From assembly GCA_035934015.1 (NCBI GenBank), contig DASYYH010000016.1, forward strand, positions 62,001 to 126,000: DNA of 64,000 nucleotides, given 5' to 3'. The position numbers were made by a program, and so were the translations under genes. The stretch comes from Candidatus Acidiferrales bacterium (GTDB taxonomy: Bacteria; Acidobacteriota; Terriglobia; Acidiferrales; UBA7541). The notes under the pieces are model-generated. The model searched no databases, was not told the origin of the DNA, and saw only the letters and a list, made by a program, of their open reading frames with translations. This document shows positions 27,471 to 36,107 of the stretch, one piece after another; positions within the stretch are counted from its first letter, which is position 1; each line of letters starts with the position of its first letter.

Positions 27471-28940
27471 TCAGTCGCGCCTCGCGTTTGTGGCTGATGT
27501 TTCTTCGCGCGCAGATTCCGCCAGCGGGAATTTTTCGCGCAGAGCCACGGCGACCACTTCCATATGCACGCCGCGCGAACCTTTGATGAGCAGCAGATCG
27601 CCTGGCGCGACAAAGCTCAAAAGGAATTTCGCAGCTTCTTCCGCGGATGCGAAGAATTTTGCCTGGGCTGCAGGATGTCCGGCGGCGGTGGCGCCACGAA
27701 CAATCTGCTCGGCATCGCCTGCGACGCCGAAAATCCAGTCGAGGCTTTCCCGTTGCGCAGCATGCTCGCCGGCAGCGCGGTGCAAATCGGGCGAAGCCGG
27801 GCCCAGTTCGCGCATTTCGCCGGCGACTAGAATTTTTCGGCGATAGCCCGGCGTGGTGCTCAGCACGTCAATCATGCGCTCCAACGCGACGGGATTCGAG
27901 TTATAGCAGTCGTTGATCACCAGGAAGCCGGAGGCAAATTTCAAAAATTCGCCGCGCATCGAAGCAGGCCGCAGCGCTGGCAGCACTTCTTTCGCGTCCG
28001 CGATGCTGACTCCCCATTCGCTCGCCGCAGCCAACGCCGCAAGCGCATTCAAAACATTATGCCGGCCGGCGAGAGGCAACCGCAGCCGCCCCAATTCCTC
28101 CGGGCTTTCGTAATCGAATGCCGAGCCTTCGACGCCGAGGTCTTCGATATTTTCCGCGCGAAACTCTGCCGATTCCGAAAAGCCATAGCGCAGCACGCGT
28201 CCGCGAAATCCTTCGGCGAATCGTGAAACGCGCGGGTCGTCGGCATTGAGCACAGCCACAGGCTCCGCGCCGCCGAGACCTTCGATGAGCTCGCGCTTCG
28301 CGAGCGCGATTTCGTCCACGGAAGAAAAAAATTCCAGATGCACGGGCGCGACGTTCGTCACCACGCCAACTTCCGGCTGGGCGATTTCTGCCAGCCGCGC
28401 CAACTCGCCACGATGCGACATGCCGAGCTCAACGACAGCGGCATCGTGCTCATCCCCCAATCGGAAAAGCGTGAGCGGCAAGCCGTATTCGTTGTTGAGA
28501 TTCCCTTCCGATTTCAAAACGCGCCACCGCGCGGCCAGAAGTGCCGCAAGAATTTCTTTGGTTGTCGTCTTGCCCGCGGAGCCGGTAATCGCAGCCATGC
28601 GCCGCCCCGGTTTCGCCGCGCGCCAGGCGTCGCAGTATCGCCGGGCCAATTCCTGCAATGCGCGCAGTGTGTCATCGACAGTGAGGAGCCTGGCGCGAAT
28701 TTCTTCGGAGAATTCGCCCAGCCGGTTGCGCGCCACAACGCCGGCAATAGCTCCCTGGGCCAGCGCCGCAGCCACGAAACTGTGTCCGTCGTGACGCGGT
28801 CCGCGTATGGCGACAAACAATTCTCCAGGCTTGACAGTGCGGGAATCAATCGACACGCCGGCCAGCCGGGCCACGGAATCGGCGCCGGAGGGCGCTGCGA
28901 CACCAAGAGCGTCCGCCACTTCTGCCAACGTCCACCGCAT
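27471..28940 (-). CDS. murF: UDP-MurNAc-tripeptide--D-alanyl-D-alanine ligase
   Basis: 489 residues. Adds D-Ala-D-Ala to the UDP-MurNAc-tripeptide. N-terminal MurF domain (SIDSRTVKPGELFVAIRG), ATP loop ITGSAGKTTTKEILAALL, EYGLPLTLFRL, INDCYNSNPVALERMID and ILVAGEMRELG follow in the family's order. The ATG has GGAG six bases upstream and is preferred to a GTG 13 codons earlier. Since ddl is not in this cluster, the D-Ala-D-Ala substrate must come from a ligase encoded elsewhere. Confidence 0.96.
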   Translation of the reverse strand: MRWTLAEVADALGVAAPSGADSVARLAGVSIDSRTVKPGELFVAIRGPRHDGHSFVAAALAQGAIAGVVARNRLGEFSEEIRARLLTVDDTLRALQELARRYCDAWRAAKPGRRMAAITGSAGKTTTKEILAALLAARWRVLKSEGNLNNEYGLPLTLFRLGDEHDAAVVELGMSHRGELARLAEIAQPEVGVVTNVAPVHLEFFSSVDEIALAKRELIEGLGGAEPVAVLNADDPRVSRFAEGFRGRVLRYGFSESAEFRAENIEDLGVEGSAFDYESPEELGRLRLPLAGRHNVLNALAALAAASEWGVSIADAKEVLPALRPASMRGEFLKFASGFLVINDCYNSNPVALERMIDVLSTTPGYRRKILVAGEMRELGPASPDLHRAAGEHAAQRESLDWIFGVAGDAEQIVRGATAAGHPAAQAKFFASAEEAAKFLLSFVAPGDLLLIKGSRGVHMEVVAVALREKFPLAESAREETSATNARRD

Positions 28941-29065
28941 CGTTTCTCCACAGGGCTGGGCGTCACTCTTCCAAGCCACTCTGAAATTGAACCGCTACTT
29001 CCAAACTCATCGTGTACCCAAGCAAACCGCGCGCCAAATCACGCTGATTGCGTGTGCTGGTAACA

Positions 29066-30565
29066 CTAGCCTTTGCCCTTTGCCTGGCTGTACCCGCGCT
29101 CGCGCAATTTCCGACGCGCCACTTCGCGATCGTCAAAATCGATCGGGCCATCCTTCAGCACTTGATATGTCTCGTGCCCTTTGCCCGCGAGCAAGACGAT
29201 ATCTCCGGCGCGCGCTTCGTCGAGCGCCAATTCGATGGCGCGTTCGCGGTCCGGCTCGATGCGATATTTTCCGCCGGCTTTCTGCAACCCGACGGCGACA
29301 TCGTTGACGATACGCAGCGGATCTTCGCTCCGAGGATTGTCGCTCGTCAGCACGGTCACATCGCTCAGCGTTCCCGAGGCTTCCCCCATCAGCGGACGCT
29401 TGGTGCGATCGCGGTCGCCTCCTGCGCCGAAAACGGTGATGATGCGTCCTCCGGCGGCGAGCTCACGCGCGGTCAAAATCAAATTGCGCAGTGCGTCGTC
29501 CGTGTGTGCGTAATCGACAATGACGAGGAACGGCTGCCCTTCGGCGATACGCTCGAAACGGCCAGGAACACTTTCTAGTTCGTGAATGCCGCGCTCAATC
29601 GCCGGACTCATCACGTCGAGCGCAATACCTGCGCCGATTGCGGCGAGAATGTTGTAGACGTTGATTTTGCCGACAAGCTTGGATTGCACTTCGATTTTGC
29701 CCACGGGCGTCTGCGCCGTGAATTCCAGGCCGGAAAATGCGAGCGCGTATTTCTTTGTCGTGATTTGCGCGCCGTTTTTCAACCCATAGGTGAATGTTCG
29801 CCCGGCCAACCCCTCAAGCGGATGGCCGTAAGGATCATCCGTGTTGAGAACGGCGACATCAGCGCGTCCCGCGCCCGTTCCCGCAAAAAGGCGGCGCTTG
29901 GCCGCGAAATATTCTTCGAAGCTCTTGTGATAATCCAAATGATCGCGCGTCAGATTCGTGAAGACGCCCGCCGCAAAGTGGCATCCCCACAATCGGTCCA
30001 TTGCCAGAGCATGCGAACTCGTCTCCATCACAATGGCTGAACCGCCGGCGTCGCGCACCTCGGCAAACGTTTGCTGCACGTCGAGCGATTCCGGCGTCGT
30101 ATTGATCGCTTCGCGGCTGCCGCGCGGCGTGCGGTAACCAATCGTGCCGATGAGGCCGGTCTTTTTCCCGGAGGCGCGCAGGATCGAATCAATCAGATAC
30201 GTGGTCGTGGTCTTGCCATTCGTGCCCGTCACGCCCACAAGTTGCAGCTCCTTTGCCGGATGGCCGTAGAAATTCGCACCGGCTGTCGCCAGCACGCGGC
30301 GCTGCGCGCCGGGCAAAATTTGCACCCAGGGAATATTTTTCGCGACGCCTGCGACGCGAACGCTTTCGCTGGCAATGGCCACGGCGCGGCACTTGAGCGC
30401 ATCGGGAATGTATTTGTTGCCGTCCTCTTTTTCGCCGCGCAGGGCAAAAAAAAGCGCTCCAGGCGTCACCTTCCGGCTGTCGTACGCCAGCGAACGAATT
30501 TCGACACCCGGCGCGTCATCTGCCCGCGCGATTTCCGCACCAGAAAGCAATTCCGCTAGCTTCAT
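29066..30565 (-). CDS. murE: UDP-MurNAc-dipeptide--meso-diaminopimelate ligase
   Basis: 499 residues from the ATG before KLAELLSG, which aligns with the start of known MurE; in-frame starts at 30634 and 30706 would lengthen it into or near ftsI. Motifs: SLAYDSRKVTPGALFFALRG, ATP loop GVTGTNGKTTTTYLID, LTRDHLDYHKSFEEYF and FGAGGDRDRTKRPLMGEA. The amino-acid selecting loop reads DNPRSEDP; Arg in DNPR is the known determinant for meso-diaminopimelate over lysine, so the wall is a DAP type, as in Gram-negative bacteria. Confidence 0.96.
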   Translation of the reverse strand: MKLAELLSGAEIARADDAPGVEIRSLAYDSRKVTPGALFFALRGEKEDGNKYIPDALKCRAVAIASESVRVAGVAKNIPWVQILPGAQRRVLATAGANFYGHPAKELQLVGVTGTNGKTTTTYLIDSILRASGKKTGLIGTIGYRTPRGSREAINTTPESLDVQQTFAEVRDAGGSAIVMETSSHALAMDRLWGCHFAAGVFTNLTRDHLDYHKSFEEYFAAKRRLFAGTGAGRADVAVLNTDDPYGHPLEGLAGRTFTYGLKNGAQITTKKYALAFSGLEFTAQTPVGKIEVQSKLVGKINVYNILAAIGAGIALDVMSPAIERGIHELESVPGRFERIAEGQPFLVIVDYAHTDDALRNLILTARELAAGGRIITVFGAGGDRDRTKRPLMGEASGTLSDVTVLTSDNPRSEDPLRIVNDVAVGLQKAGGKYRIEPDRERAIELALDEARAGDIVLLAGKGHETYQVLKDGPIDFDDREVARRKLRERGYSQAKGKG

Positions 30566-30668
30566 CCCCGATTCAGCCCCAGTCGCAAGTTCGATGATTG
30601 CCCCATCCGTTCTTGGCCCCAAAATTCGCTCCATTCCTCGTGTCTGGCTCGGAGCGGCAATAAACTTC

Positions 30669-32717
30669 TCAGTTGCCGCGTCCGGGAGAATTCGCTGTTG
30701 CGTCACCGTTGCGTCCGAAATGCACGGTCACCTTCGCGCCCGGCAAGACTTTCGTCCCCGCGTCCGGACTTTGATCCACTGCAATCCCATCGCCAACCAG
30801 AACTGGCATGAGCCCGATCTTGGAACACATCTCGATGACGCTGCGGACATCTTTGCCCGTCAGGCGTGGAATCGTGATCGTCTGCCCTTCGGCAATCGCG
30901 ACGGTCGAAGATTCCGGCACGCTGACGGCTTCCTCAACGGGCTCTTGCGCTGCCTCGCGCGGTTTTTTCGGCGTAAAGTCGAGGTTCATCGAGGAGCCGC
31001 GCTCCGCCTCGCGCAATGACGCTTTTTCCAGCGCCGGCGGCTCCGCCATGTCGTGCGGCACGTTCAAGTACGCGAGCACCTGTTCGGCGATTTCCTTGAA
31101 GATCGGCCCCGCTGTCGGTCCGCCTTCGTGTCCGCCAGATGGCGAATCGAGGTTCACAAGAATCGTTGCCACCGGATTATTCACCGGCGCATAGCCGATG
31201 AAAGAGGCGTTGTACTCCGTCCGCGAATACCGCCCTGTCGCCGGATCGATTTTCTGCGCGGTTCCCGTTTTTCCCGCGGCCGTATAGCCCAGCGGCTGCG
31301 CAAAACCCTTGCCCGTCCCCCCTAGAATCACCTGCTCCATCATCGCGCGCAAAGTCGCTGCGGTTCTTTCGCTGATTATGCGCCGGGGATCGGGGTCGCC
31401 TTCCATGATGGTCTGGTCGCCGCGATAGACTCGCTGCACGATCTGCGGCCGGCGAAGAATGCCGCCATTGGCGATGGCCGATTCCGCAGACACCATCTGA
31501 ATCGGCGTAACGCTGATTTCCTGGCCGATGGCGATGTAGCCGACCGATGTCGTGGTCCACTCGTTCAGCGGACGGAGCAAGCCGTGGTTTTCTCCGGGGA
31601 GATTGATTCCGGTGAGCTGACCAAAGCCAAAGCTCCGAATGTATTGATAATACTTCGGCGCGCCGAGCCGCATGGCGATTTTAATCGAGCCGACGTCGCT
31701 CGAATTCATCAGCACCTGTTCGACGCTCAGCAAGCCATACGGCTTGTGATCGTGAATCGTCGTTCCCGCGATCACGATCGAGCCCATCTGGCAATCCACC
31801 AATTCCGTCGGCTGCACGACGCCCTCTTGAATCGCGGCCGAAAATAAAATCGTTTTGAAAATCGAGCCAGGCTCATACGCATCGGAAACCACGCGATCGA
31901 CGCGGTCCGCCGCGGGATAGGAACCGGCATCGTTGGGATCAAACGTCGGCCAGCTCGCCGCCGCCAAAATTTGCCCGGTGTTCGGATCCTGAATGACCAC
32001 AGACCCGCCCTTGGCATGCGTTCGCGCGATCCCTTCGGCCAGCGCTTTTTCGGCGATAAATTGAATCGTTTGGTCAAACGTCAGGATGACGTTATCGCCC
32101 TTGTCCGGCGGCGCTTCGCTATTGTCGAACCATCGCTGGCGCGCATCGGCCAAGACGAGCATGCGGCTCGGTCTTCCGCGAATTTCCTTGTCGAGCGAAT
32201 ACTCGATTCCGCCAAGGCCGTGCTCGTCCACGTCCACATAGCCCAGCAAAGATGCCGCCAGCGTTCGCTCGGGATAAAAGCGCTTGTTTTCTTTCTGAAA
32301 ATATATCCCGCGAAGATTCAGCGCTTCGATTCGCGCCGTTTGCTCCGGCGGAATTTTCCGCGCAATCCAGACGAACGAGCGGGATTCCGCCAGCTTTTCC
32401 TGAATCTCCGACGCCGGCGTCCCCAGAATGTGCGAGAGCAGGTGTGCAACCATGTCTGGATCGGAGATTTCCGCCGGATCCGCGAAGCACGAATCCACCG
32501 GAATGCTCATGGCCAGCTCGCGGCCGTTGCGGTCGTAGAGCGCGCCGCGCATCGGACTGATCTCGATGATGCGCTCCTGCTGGCGATTGGCGCGCTCGAG
32601 ATATTCGCGATAACGGAATAATTGAAGGTAGCTGACGCGGGCGAGAATCGCCGCCATCCAGACCACACCGATGCCGAAAACTATGAGTAAGCGGAGACGG
32701 GAACTGCTTTGTGCCAT
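30669..32717 (-). CDS. ftsI: Septal penicillin-binding protein (FtsI/PBP3 class B) with PASTA domain
   Basis: 682 residues. One membrane anchor (about 8-28), the dimerisation/pedestal region (SPMRGALYDRNGRELA), and a transpeptidase domain with S285-I-F-K288 and K483-T-G485. The middle motif is S-S-D (about 339-341) instead of the common S-x-N; this exchange is known from PBP2-type enzymes. The last 80 residues (TITIPRLTGKDVRSVIEM onward) form one PASTA domain, more usual in Gram-positive proteins. It cross-links septal peptidoglycan made by FtsW. ATG at MAQSSSRLRLL preferred to a start 13 codons earlier. Confidence 0.95.
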   Translation of the reverse strand: MAQSSSRLRLLIVFGIGVVWMAAILARVSYLQLFRYREYLERANRQQERIIEISPMRGALYDRNGRELAMSIPVDSCFADPAEISDPDMVAHLLSHILGTPASEIQEKLAESRSFVWIARKIPPEQTARIEALNLRGIYFQKENKRFYPERTLAASLLGYVDVDEHGLGGIEYSLDKEIRGRPSRMLVLADARQRWFDNSEAPPDKGDNVILTFDQTIQFIAEKALAEGIARTHAKGGSVVIQDPNTGQILAAASWPTFDPNDAGSYPAADRVDRVVSDAYEPGSIFKTILFSAAIQEGVVQPTELVDCQMGSIVIAGTTIHDHKPYGLLSVEQVLMNSSDVGSIKIAMRLGAPKYYQYIRSFGFGQLTGINLPGENHGLLRPLNEWTTTSVGYIAIGQEISVTPIQMVSAESAIANGGILRRPQIVQRVYRGDQTIMEGDPDPRRIISERTAATLRAMMEQVILGGTGKGFAQPLGYTAAGKTGTAQKIDPATGRYSRTEYNASFIGYAPVNNPVATILVNLDSPSGGHEGGPTAGPIFKEIAEQVLAYLNVPHDMAEPPALEKASLREAERGSSMNLDFTPKKPREAAQEPVEEAVSVPESSTVAIAEGQTITIPRLTGKDVRSVIEMCSKIGLMPVLVGDGIAVDQSPDAGTKVLPGAKVTVHFGRNGDATANSPGRGN

Positions 32718-32837
32718 GGGCTCCGGCCTGATTCTTGAGAGCTGTTCATCCCGCAACGCGGCTATCCGCTACCCTAGCCAATTCCGCGCGGGTTGCTCGA
32801 AGCCTCGAATAACAGCGCAAGGCGCTGCCGCCGCAGC

Positions 32838-33227
32838 TCACGGTTGCGCGGACTGCGAAGGCACGCGCGCTTGCGCGAAATAGCCGTCGCGCGTGGCGTC
32901 GGCCGGAACGTACTGCGCCGGGACGGAAACGGTCATGCCCAGTTGCTGCCGGGCAATCGTATCGATGCGCATCGGCGACGTCAGCAACGCGGCCTGCAGA
33001 TGAAGCTGCTGATTCAGCTCCACGGCCTGTGCGTGGCGCGCCTGCAAATCTTCGAGTTGATAGCGCAACTGAATGTCCTGGAAGTGCTGCCAGGTATAGA
33101 GCAGAGCGCACGACGCCAGCACCGCGCCCCACGTCATTCGCTTTGCGTATTCCCGCCAGCGGCGCGGCGCCGCCTGCCGCGACAGGCGTGAATTGTCGAT
33201 GCGCTTGGAAGTATAGAATTCCGTCAT
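32838..33227 (-). CDS. ftsL: Cell division protein FtsL-like
   Basis: 129 residues. Basic cytoplasmic N-terminus, one membrane helix (about 33-47, WGAVLASCALLYTW), then a heptad-rich periplasmic coiled coil (IQLRYQLEDLQARHAQAVEL) and the short segment RIDTIARQQLGMTVS that FtsL proteins share. It forms a complex with FtsQ and FtsB-type proteins that activates FtsW/FtsI. Sequence conservation in the family is low, so identity rests on topology and on its place between rsmH and ftsI. ATG overlaps the rsmH stop (ATGA). A second open frame over the same bases is a shadow. Confidence 0.85.
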   Translation of the reverse strand: MTEFYTSKRIDNSRLSRQAAPRRWREYAKRMTWGAVLASCALLYTWQHFQDIQLRYQLEDLQARHAQAVELNQQLHLQAALLTSPMRIDTIARQQLGMTVSVPAQYVPADATRDGYFAQARVPSQSAQP

Positions 33228-34135
33228 GATGCTCGCCTCTCGTCTTCATCCAGCGGGGCCTCTTGCTTTTCGATTACTCGCAGCTTCGCGCTCCGCGCCC
33301 TGGGATTTTTTCTGATTTCGGCTTCGTCCGGCTGGATGACCTTCTTCGTCAGAATCGCATAACCGCCGGCCCGCGCGAGCTCTTGAAAGCCGCGCTTGAC
33401 CATGCGGTCTTCGAGCGAGTGGTAACTCAATATCGCCCATCTCGCTCCGGGAGCTAATGTGGCAGGGGTCCTAGAAAGAAACTGCCCGAGTTCCTCCAAC
33501 TCTCGATTCACCGCTATCCGCAGCGCCAGAAACGTTTTTGTCGCGGGATGCAGTCTCTGCCTTCCCCTTGCTTTTCGGGCCCCTGCCACAACCGTTGCCA
33601 GGTGTTCCGTGTCGCGGATCGGCCGCGCTCTCAAAATGGCCCTGGCGATCTTGCGTGAGTCGTGCTCTTCCCCGAAGCGATAGAGCACGTTGGCCAGATC
33701 CTCTTCCGGCCAATGGTTCACAATTTCGTCGGCTACCAGCGGATGCTCCGGATTCATGCGCATATCCAGCGGCCCGCCCCAGCGGAAAGAAAAGCCGCGC
33801 TCCGGAGTATCCAGCTCCAGACTTGAAACGCCCAGATCGGCGACAACGCCATCGAGCGCAGGCAGCCGCAAGTCCCGCGCGACTTCGCCGATCTTCGAAA
33901 AATCCGTTTGCACCAGAATCACCCGCTGCCCAAATTCCCGGAGCCGTTCCCGCGCAATTTCGATGGCCTGCGGGTCGCGATCCAAGCCCACTAGCCGCCC
34001 CGACGTCAGCCCTCTTACAATCGCCAATGCGTGTCCGCCCGTCCCAAGCGTCGCATCGACGTAAGTCCCCTCCGGCTTGATCCGCAGCCACCTCACGATG
34101 GCCTCGGTCATCACCGGCGTGTGCAGCACACTCAA
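33224..34135 (-). CDS. rsmH: 16S rRNA m4C1402 methyltransferase
   Basis: 303 residues. Methylates N4 of C1402 in 16S rRNA, using S-adenosylmethionine. Motifs: HTPVMTEAIVRWL, the SAM loop YVDATLGTGGHALAIV, GVVADLGVSSLELDTPERG, FSFRWGGPLDMRM and AILSYHSLEDRMVKRGF. Length matches the family. The first possible start is TTG (GTG two codons on is equally plausible), three bases after the mraZ stop. Confidence 0.96.
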   Translation of the reverse strand: MSVLHTPVMTEAIVRWLRIKPEGTYVDATLGTGGHALAIVRGLTSGRLVGLDRDPQAIEIARERLREFGQRVILVQTDFSKIGEVARDLRLPALDGVVADLGVSSLELDTPERGFSFRWGGPLDMRMNPEHPLVADEIVNHWPEEDLANVLYRFGEEHDSRKIARAILRARPIRDTEHLATVVAGARKARGRQRLHPATKTFLALRIAVNRELEELGQFLSRTPATLAPGARWAILSYHSLEDRMVKRGFQELARAGGYAILTKKVIQPDEAEIRKNPRARSAKLRVIEKQEAPLDEDERRAS

Positions 34136-34138
34136 AAC

Positions 34139-34576
34139 CTAGATGCCCAGCTCGTCCAGCACCTTGGCGTCTTCGGCCGTGATCGGGTTGTTCTTCATCT
34201 GCTCCTGGTAACGGGCATGGTTCCAAACTTCCAGATACGTTAATTGTCCGCTCACGCTGACTTCGCCCTTCATCTGCGCCGATTCCCGGAGCACTGGCGG
34301 GATCAATACGCGATCCTGCCCGTCAAGCTCGACCACTTGTCCATAGTAGTTTGTTCGCGCCAGAAATTTTTGCTTGGTCGGATTGTGCGACGAAAGTTTC
34401 GCCAGCTTCTTTTCGATCTCGTTCCACACTTTCATGGGATAGATGCGCGCGTAGTCGCCGTTCTCGCTGGTCACGTAGAACTGCTTGCCGTAGCGGCGCA
34501 GTTCGCCGAGAAAATCGGCGGGCACCTTCACCCGTCCCTTCTCGTCGACTGTCGCTAGATGGCTTCCCCGCAGCAT
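34139..34576 (-). CDS. mraZ: Transcriptional regulator MraZ
   Basis: 145 residues from the ATG in front of LRGSHLATVDEKGR, with AAGG a few bases upstream; a longer frame has no homology. Two SpoVT/AbrB-like halves: ATVDEKGRVKVPADF and VVELDGQDRVLIPPVLRE. MraZ oligomers bind repeated TGGG-type boxes in front of mraZ and repress the division operon. Its own box is visible at 34629-34653, so autoregulation is very likely. Confidence 0.96.
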   Translation of the reverse strand: MLRGSHLATVDEKGRVKVPADFLGELRRYGKQFYVTSENGDYARIYPMKVWNEIEKKLAKLSSHNPTKQKFLARTNYYGQVVELDGQDRVLIPPVLRESAQMKGEVSVSGQLTYLEVWNHARYQEQMKNNPITAEDAKVLDELGI

Positions 34577-34628
34577 TCCAGACCTTGTTGAGCGCGACCG
34601 CTGTGAGCTCCGTCCCCATTCCGCTCCA

Positions 34629-34653
34629 ACCACTTCCTACCACTTTCTCCCAC
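34629..34653 (-). promoter_or_regulatory. MraZ box (three GTGGN repeats, 10-bp period)
   Basis: On the minus strand GTGGG (34649-34653), GTGGT (34639-34643) and GTGGT (34629-34633) recur every ten bases, the direct-repeat layout bound by MraZ. It starts a few bases after the predicted transcription start, so bound MraZ would block clearance or elongation. Confidence 0.85.
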
Positions 34654-34664
34654 TCAGTGCGCAC

Positions 34665-34692
34665 ATTGTAGTCACGCGCCTTTCCTTGTCAA
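34665..34692 (-). promoter_or_regulatory. Sigma-70 promoter of the dcw operon
   Basis: TTGACA (34687-34692) and TACAAT (34665-34670) with a 16-base spacer, read on the minus strand; predicted start near 34658, about 80 bases before the mraZ ATG and immediately before the MraZ box. Confidence 0.8.
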
Positions 34693-34897
34693 GCGGAATC
34701 GCGCGGTAAAACAAAAATAGTTTCGCCGCGGCGCCAAAAATTTCGACGGATGGCGCTCGGCAAAAGCACTACATATAGTGTGCAGTCCGAAGAGCGGTCC
34801 CAAGTCCTAGACGCGCTCTTCCTTGCAAACGCAGAAATGTGTTCTAACGATTAATGAAATGAGCCAGAGGGGATAGGCTGGCGCACAAATGGAATGA

Positions 34898-35572
34898 CTA
34901 TTGCCCTGCCCCCGGTCCGGGCCCGGGTCCCAGCCGCAGATTGCTGACTTTTCGCAGCAGATCCTGCTCGTTGGCATCCAGCCCGCGCATGAATTGCGGG
35001 TCCTGCAAGGCCTGCTCGCGTTGTTGCGGCGTCATCCCGCGCAGCACGCGAAGCCGTCCGCTCAGAAGCTCCTTGCGGCCGGGCGGCAGATTTTTCCAGC
35101 GCGGCGCCAAATCACTCACCACTTCCTGGCGCTCTTCGGGTGAGAGGCGGTTGAAGATTTGCGCCCGGTTGCGCATCGCATCCTGCTGTTGCGGCGTCAA
35201 CTGATTCCAGGCCTGCATCCGGTGCCGGATTCGCTCCTGCTGCTGCGGTGGCAGGCTCTGGAATTTCGCATTATTACGCATGAAACGCTCTTGCTCTTCC
35301 GGCGACATTTGCCGCAGCCTCTCATCCCATTTCGTGGGCAATCCGAGCGCGCCACGGACGCCGGGTTTGTTTTCCTGCTTCTGAATCTGCTTCTGCTGTT
35401 TCTGCGCCTTTTGTTGTTGCTGATGCATCGCGCGGCGCTGTGCCATCACGCGCGGCCGCGGATTCTGAGCGCGAGGCGCGGCAAATCGCCTTTGCGCGGG
35501 CAAAGCCAGAGCCAGCGACGCGGCGATGCAGAACATCGCAAAAGCTGCCCCGAATTGGAACAATCTACGCAT
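34898..35572 (-). CDS. DUF3106 periplasmic protein of the ECF sigma operon
   Basis: 224 residues. Signal peptide (about 1-25, ending ALALPAQ), a Gln/Lys-rich low-complexity stretch (about 45-68), then an all-helical domain of repeated short motifs: MSPEEQERF, LPPQQQERI, LTPQQQDAM, LSPEERQEV, LPPGRKELL, MTPQQREQA. The repeats recall the LTxxQ motif of CpxP/Spy/ZraP periplasmic stress proteins, and the family is annotated DUF3106. Third gene after an ECF sigma factor and its anti-sigma, which suggests an envelope-sensing or envelope-protective role. Ends in a Gly-Pro tail. Confidence 0.8.
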   Translation of the reverse strand: MRRLFQFGAAFAMFCIAASLALALPAQRRFAAPRAQNPRPRVMAQRRAMHQQQQKAQKQQKQIQKQENKPGVRGALGLPTKWDERLRQMSPEEQERFMRNNAKFQSLPPQQQERIRHRMQAWNQLTPQQQDAMRNRAQIFNRLSPEERQEVVSDLAPRWKNLPPGRKELLSGRLRVLRGMTPQQREQALQDPQFMRGLDANEQDLLRKVSNLRLGPGPGPGAGQ

Positions 35573-35589
35573 CTATGCCCGCTTCAATT

Positions 35590-36105
35590 TCAGCTTGCTC
35601 CGTTGCTCGAACCTGGATCGTTATCTTGCTTCGGCTGCTCGGGCTCGCTCGTCTGCTGAAGAGTCGGCAGATCCGAAAGCGCATCGAAATTGCTGATGAC
35701 GTCGTAATTTTCCAGCACGCCCAGATCCTTGATCATCCGGAATTGTTCTTCGCTATTCGCGGCATTCGAAGGATTTGTGACTGGCATCGGCCGCCTGGAA
35801 ATCCAAATGGACAATGCCACGAGCAAAACCATCGCTGCGGCAAACCTCGGCGATGGCGATAGCCATGCCCATAGTCTCGGCCGCGGCTCCGCAGCGATTT
35901 TTTCTCTCAACCGCGCATCAAATCCCAGCGATGGCTCGACCGCAGGCACTTCCGCCATCACATTCCACAGCCGCCGGAATTCCTCCGTACGCTCGCGGCA
36001 CGCGGTGCACATCTTCAAATGCGCCTCTACGGCGGTGCGCTCCTGCGCGCTGGCGCGGTCATCCAGATAAGCAACCAATGCATTCGAAATTTTTTCGCAA
36101 CTCAT
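35590..36105 (-). CDS. Anti-sigma factor with zinc-finger N-terminus
   Basis: 171 residues from the ATG before SCEKISNALVAYLDD, three bases after the sigma gene; the upstream open frame reads through that gene. The N-terminal ZAS-type domain has H-L-K-M-C-x2-C (AHLKMCTACRE) for zinc binding and contact with the sigma factor. One membrane helix (about 98-113, AAMVLLVALSIWIS) and a periplasmic tail of about 55 residues rich in acidic residues. It would hold the ECF sigma factor at the membrane until a signal releases it. Confidence 0.85.
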   Translation of the reverse strand: MSCEKISNALVAYLDDRASAQERTAVEAHLKMCTACRERTEEFRRLWNVMAEVPAVEPSLGFDARLREKIAAEPRPRLWAWLSPSPRFAAAMVLLVALSIWISRRPMPVTNPSNAANSEEQFRMIKDLGVLENYDVISNFDALSDLPTLQQTSEPEQPKQDNDPGSSNGAS

Positions 36106-36107
36106 AT

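Noticed and set aside
32746-33249. A second minus-strand frame across ftsL
   Set aside because: Out of frame with ftsL, Arg/Ala-rich, no membrane helix; the ftsL frame has the expected topology and overlap with rsmH.
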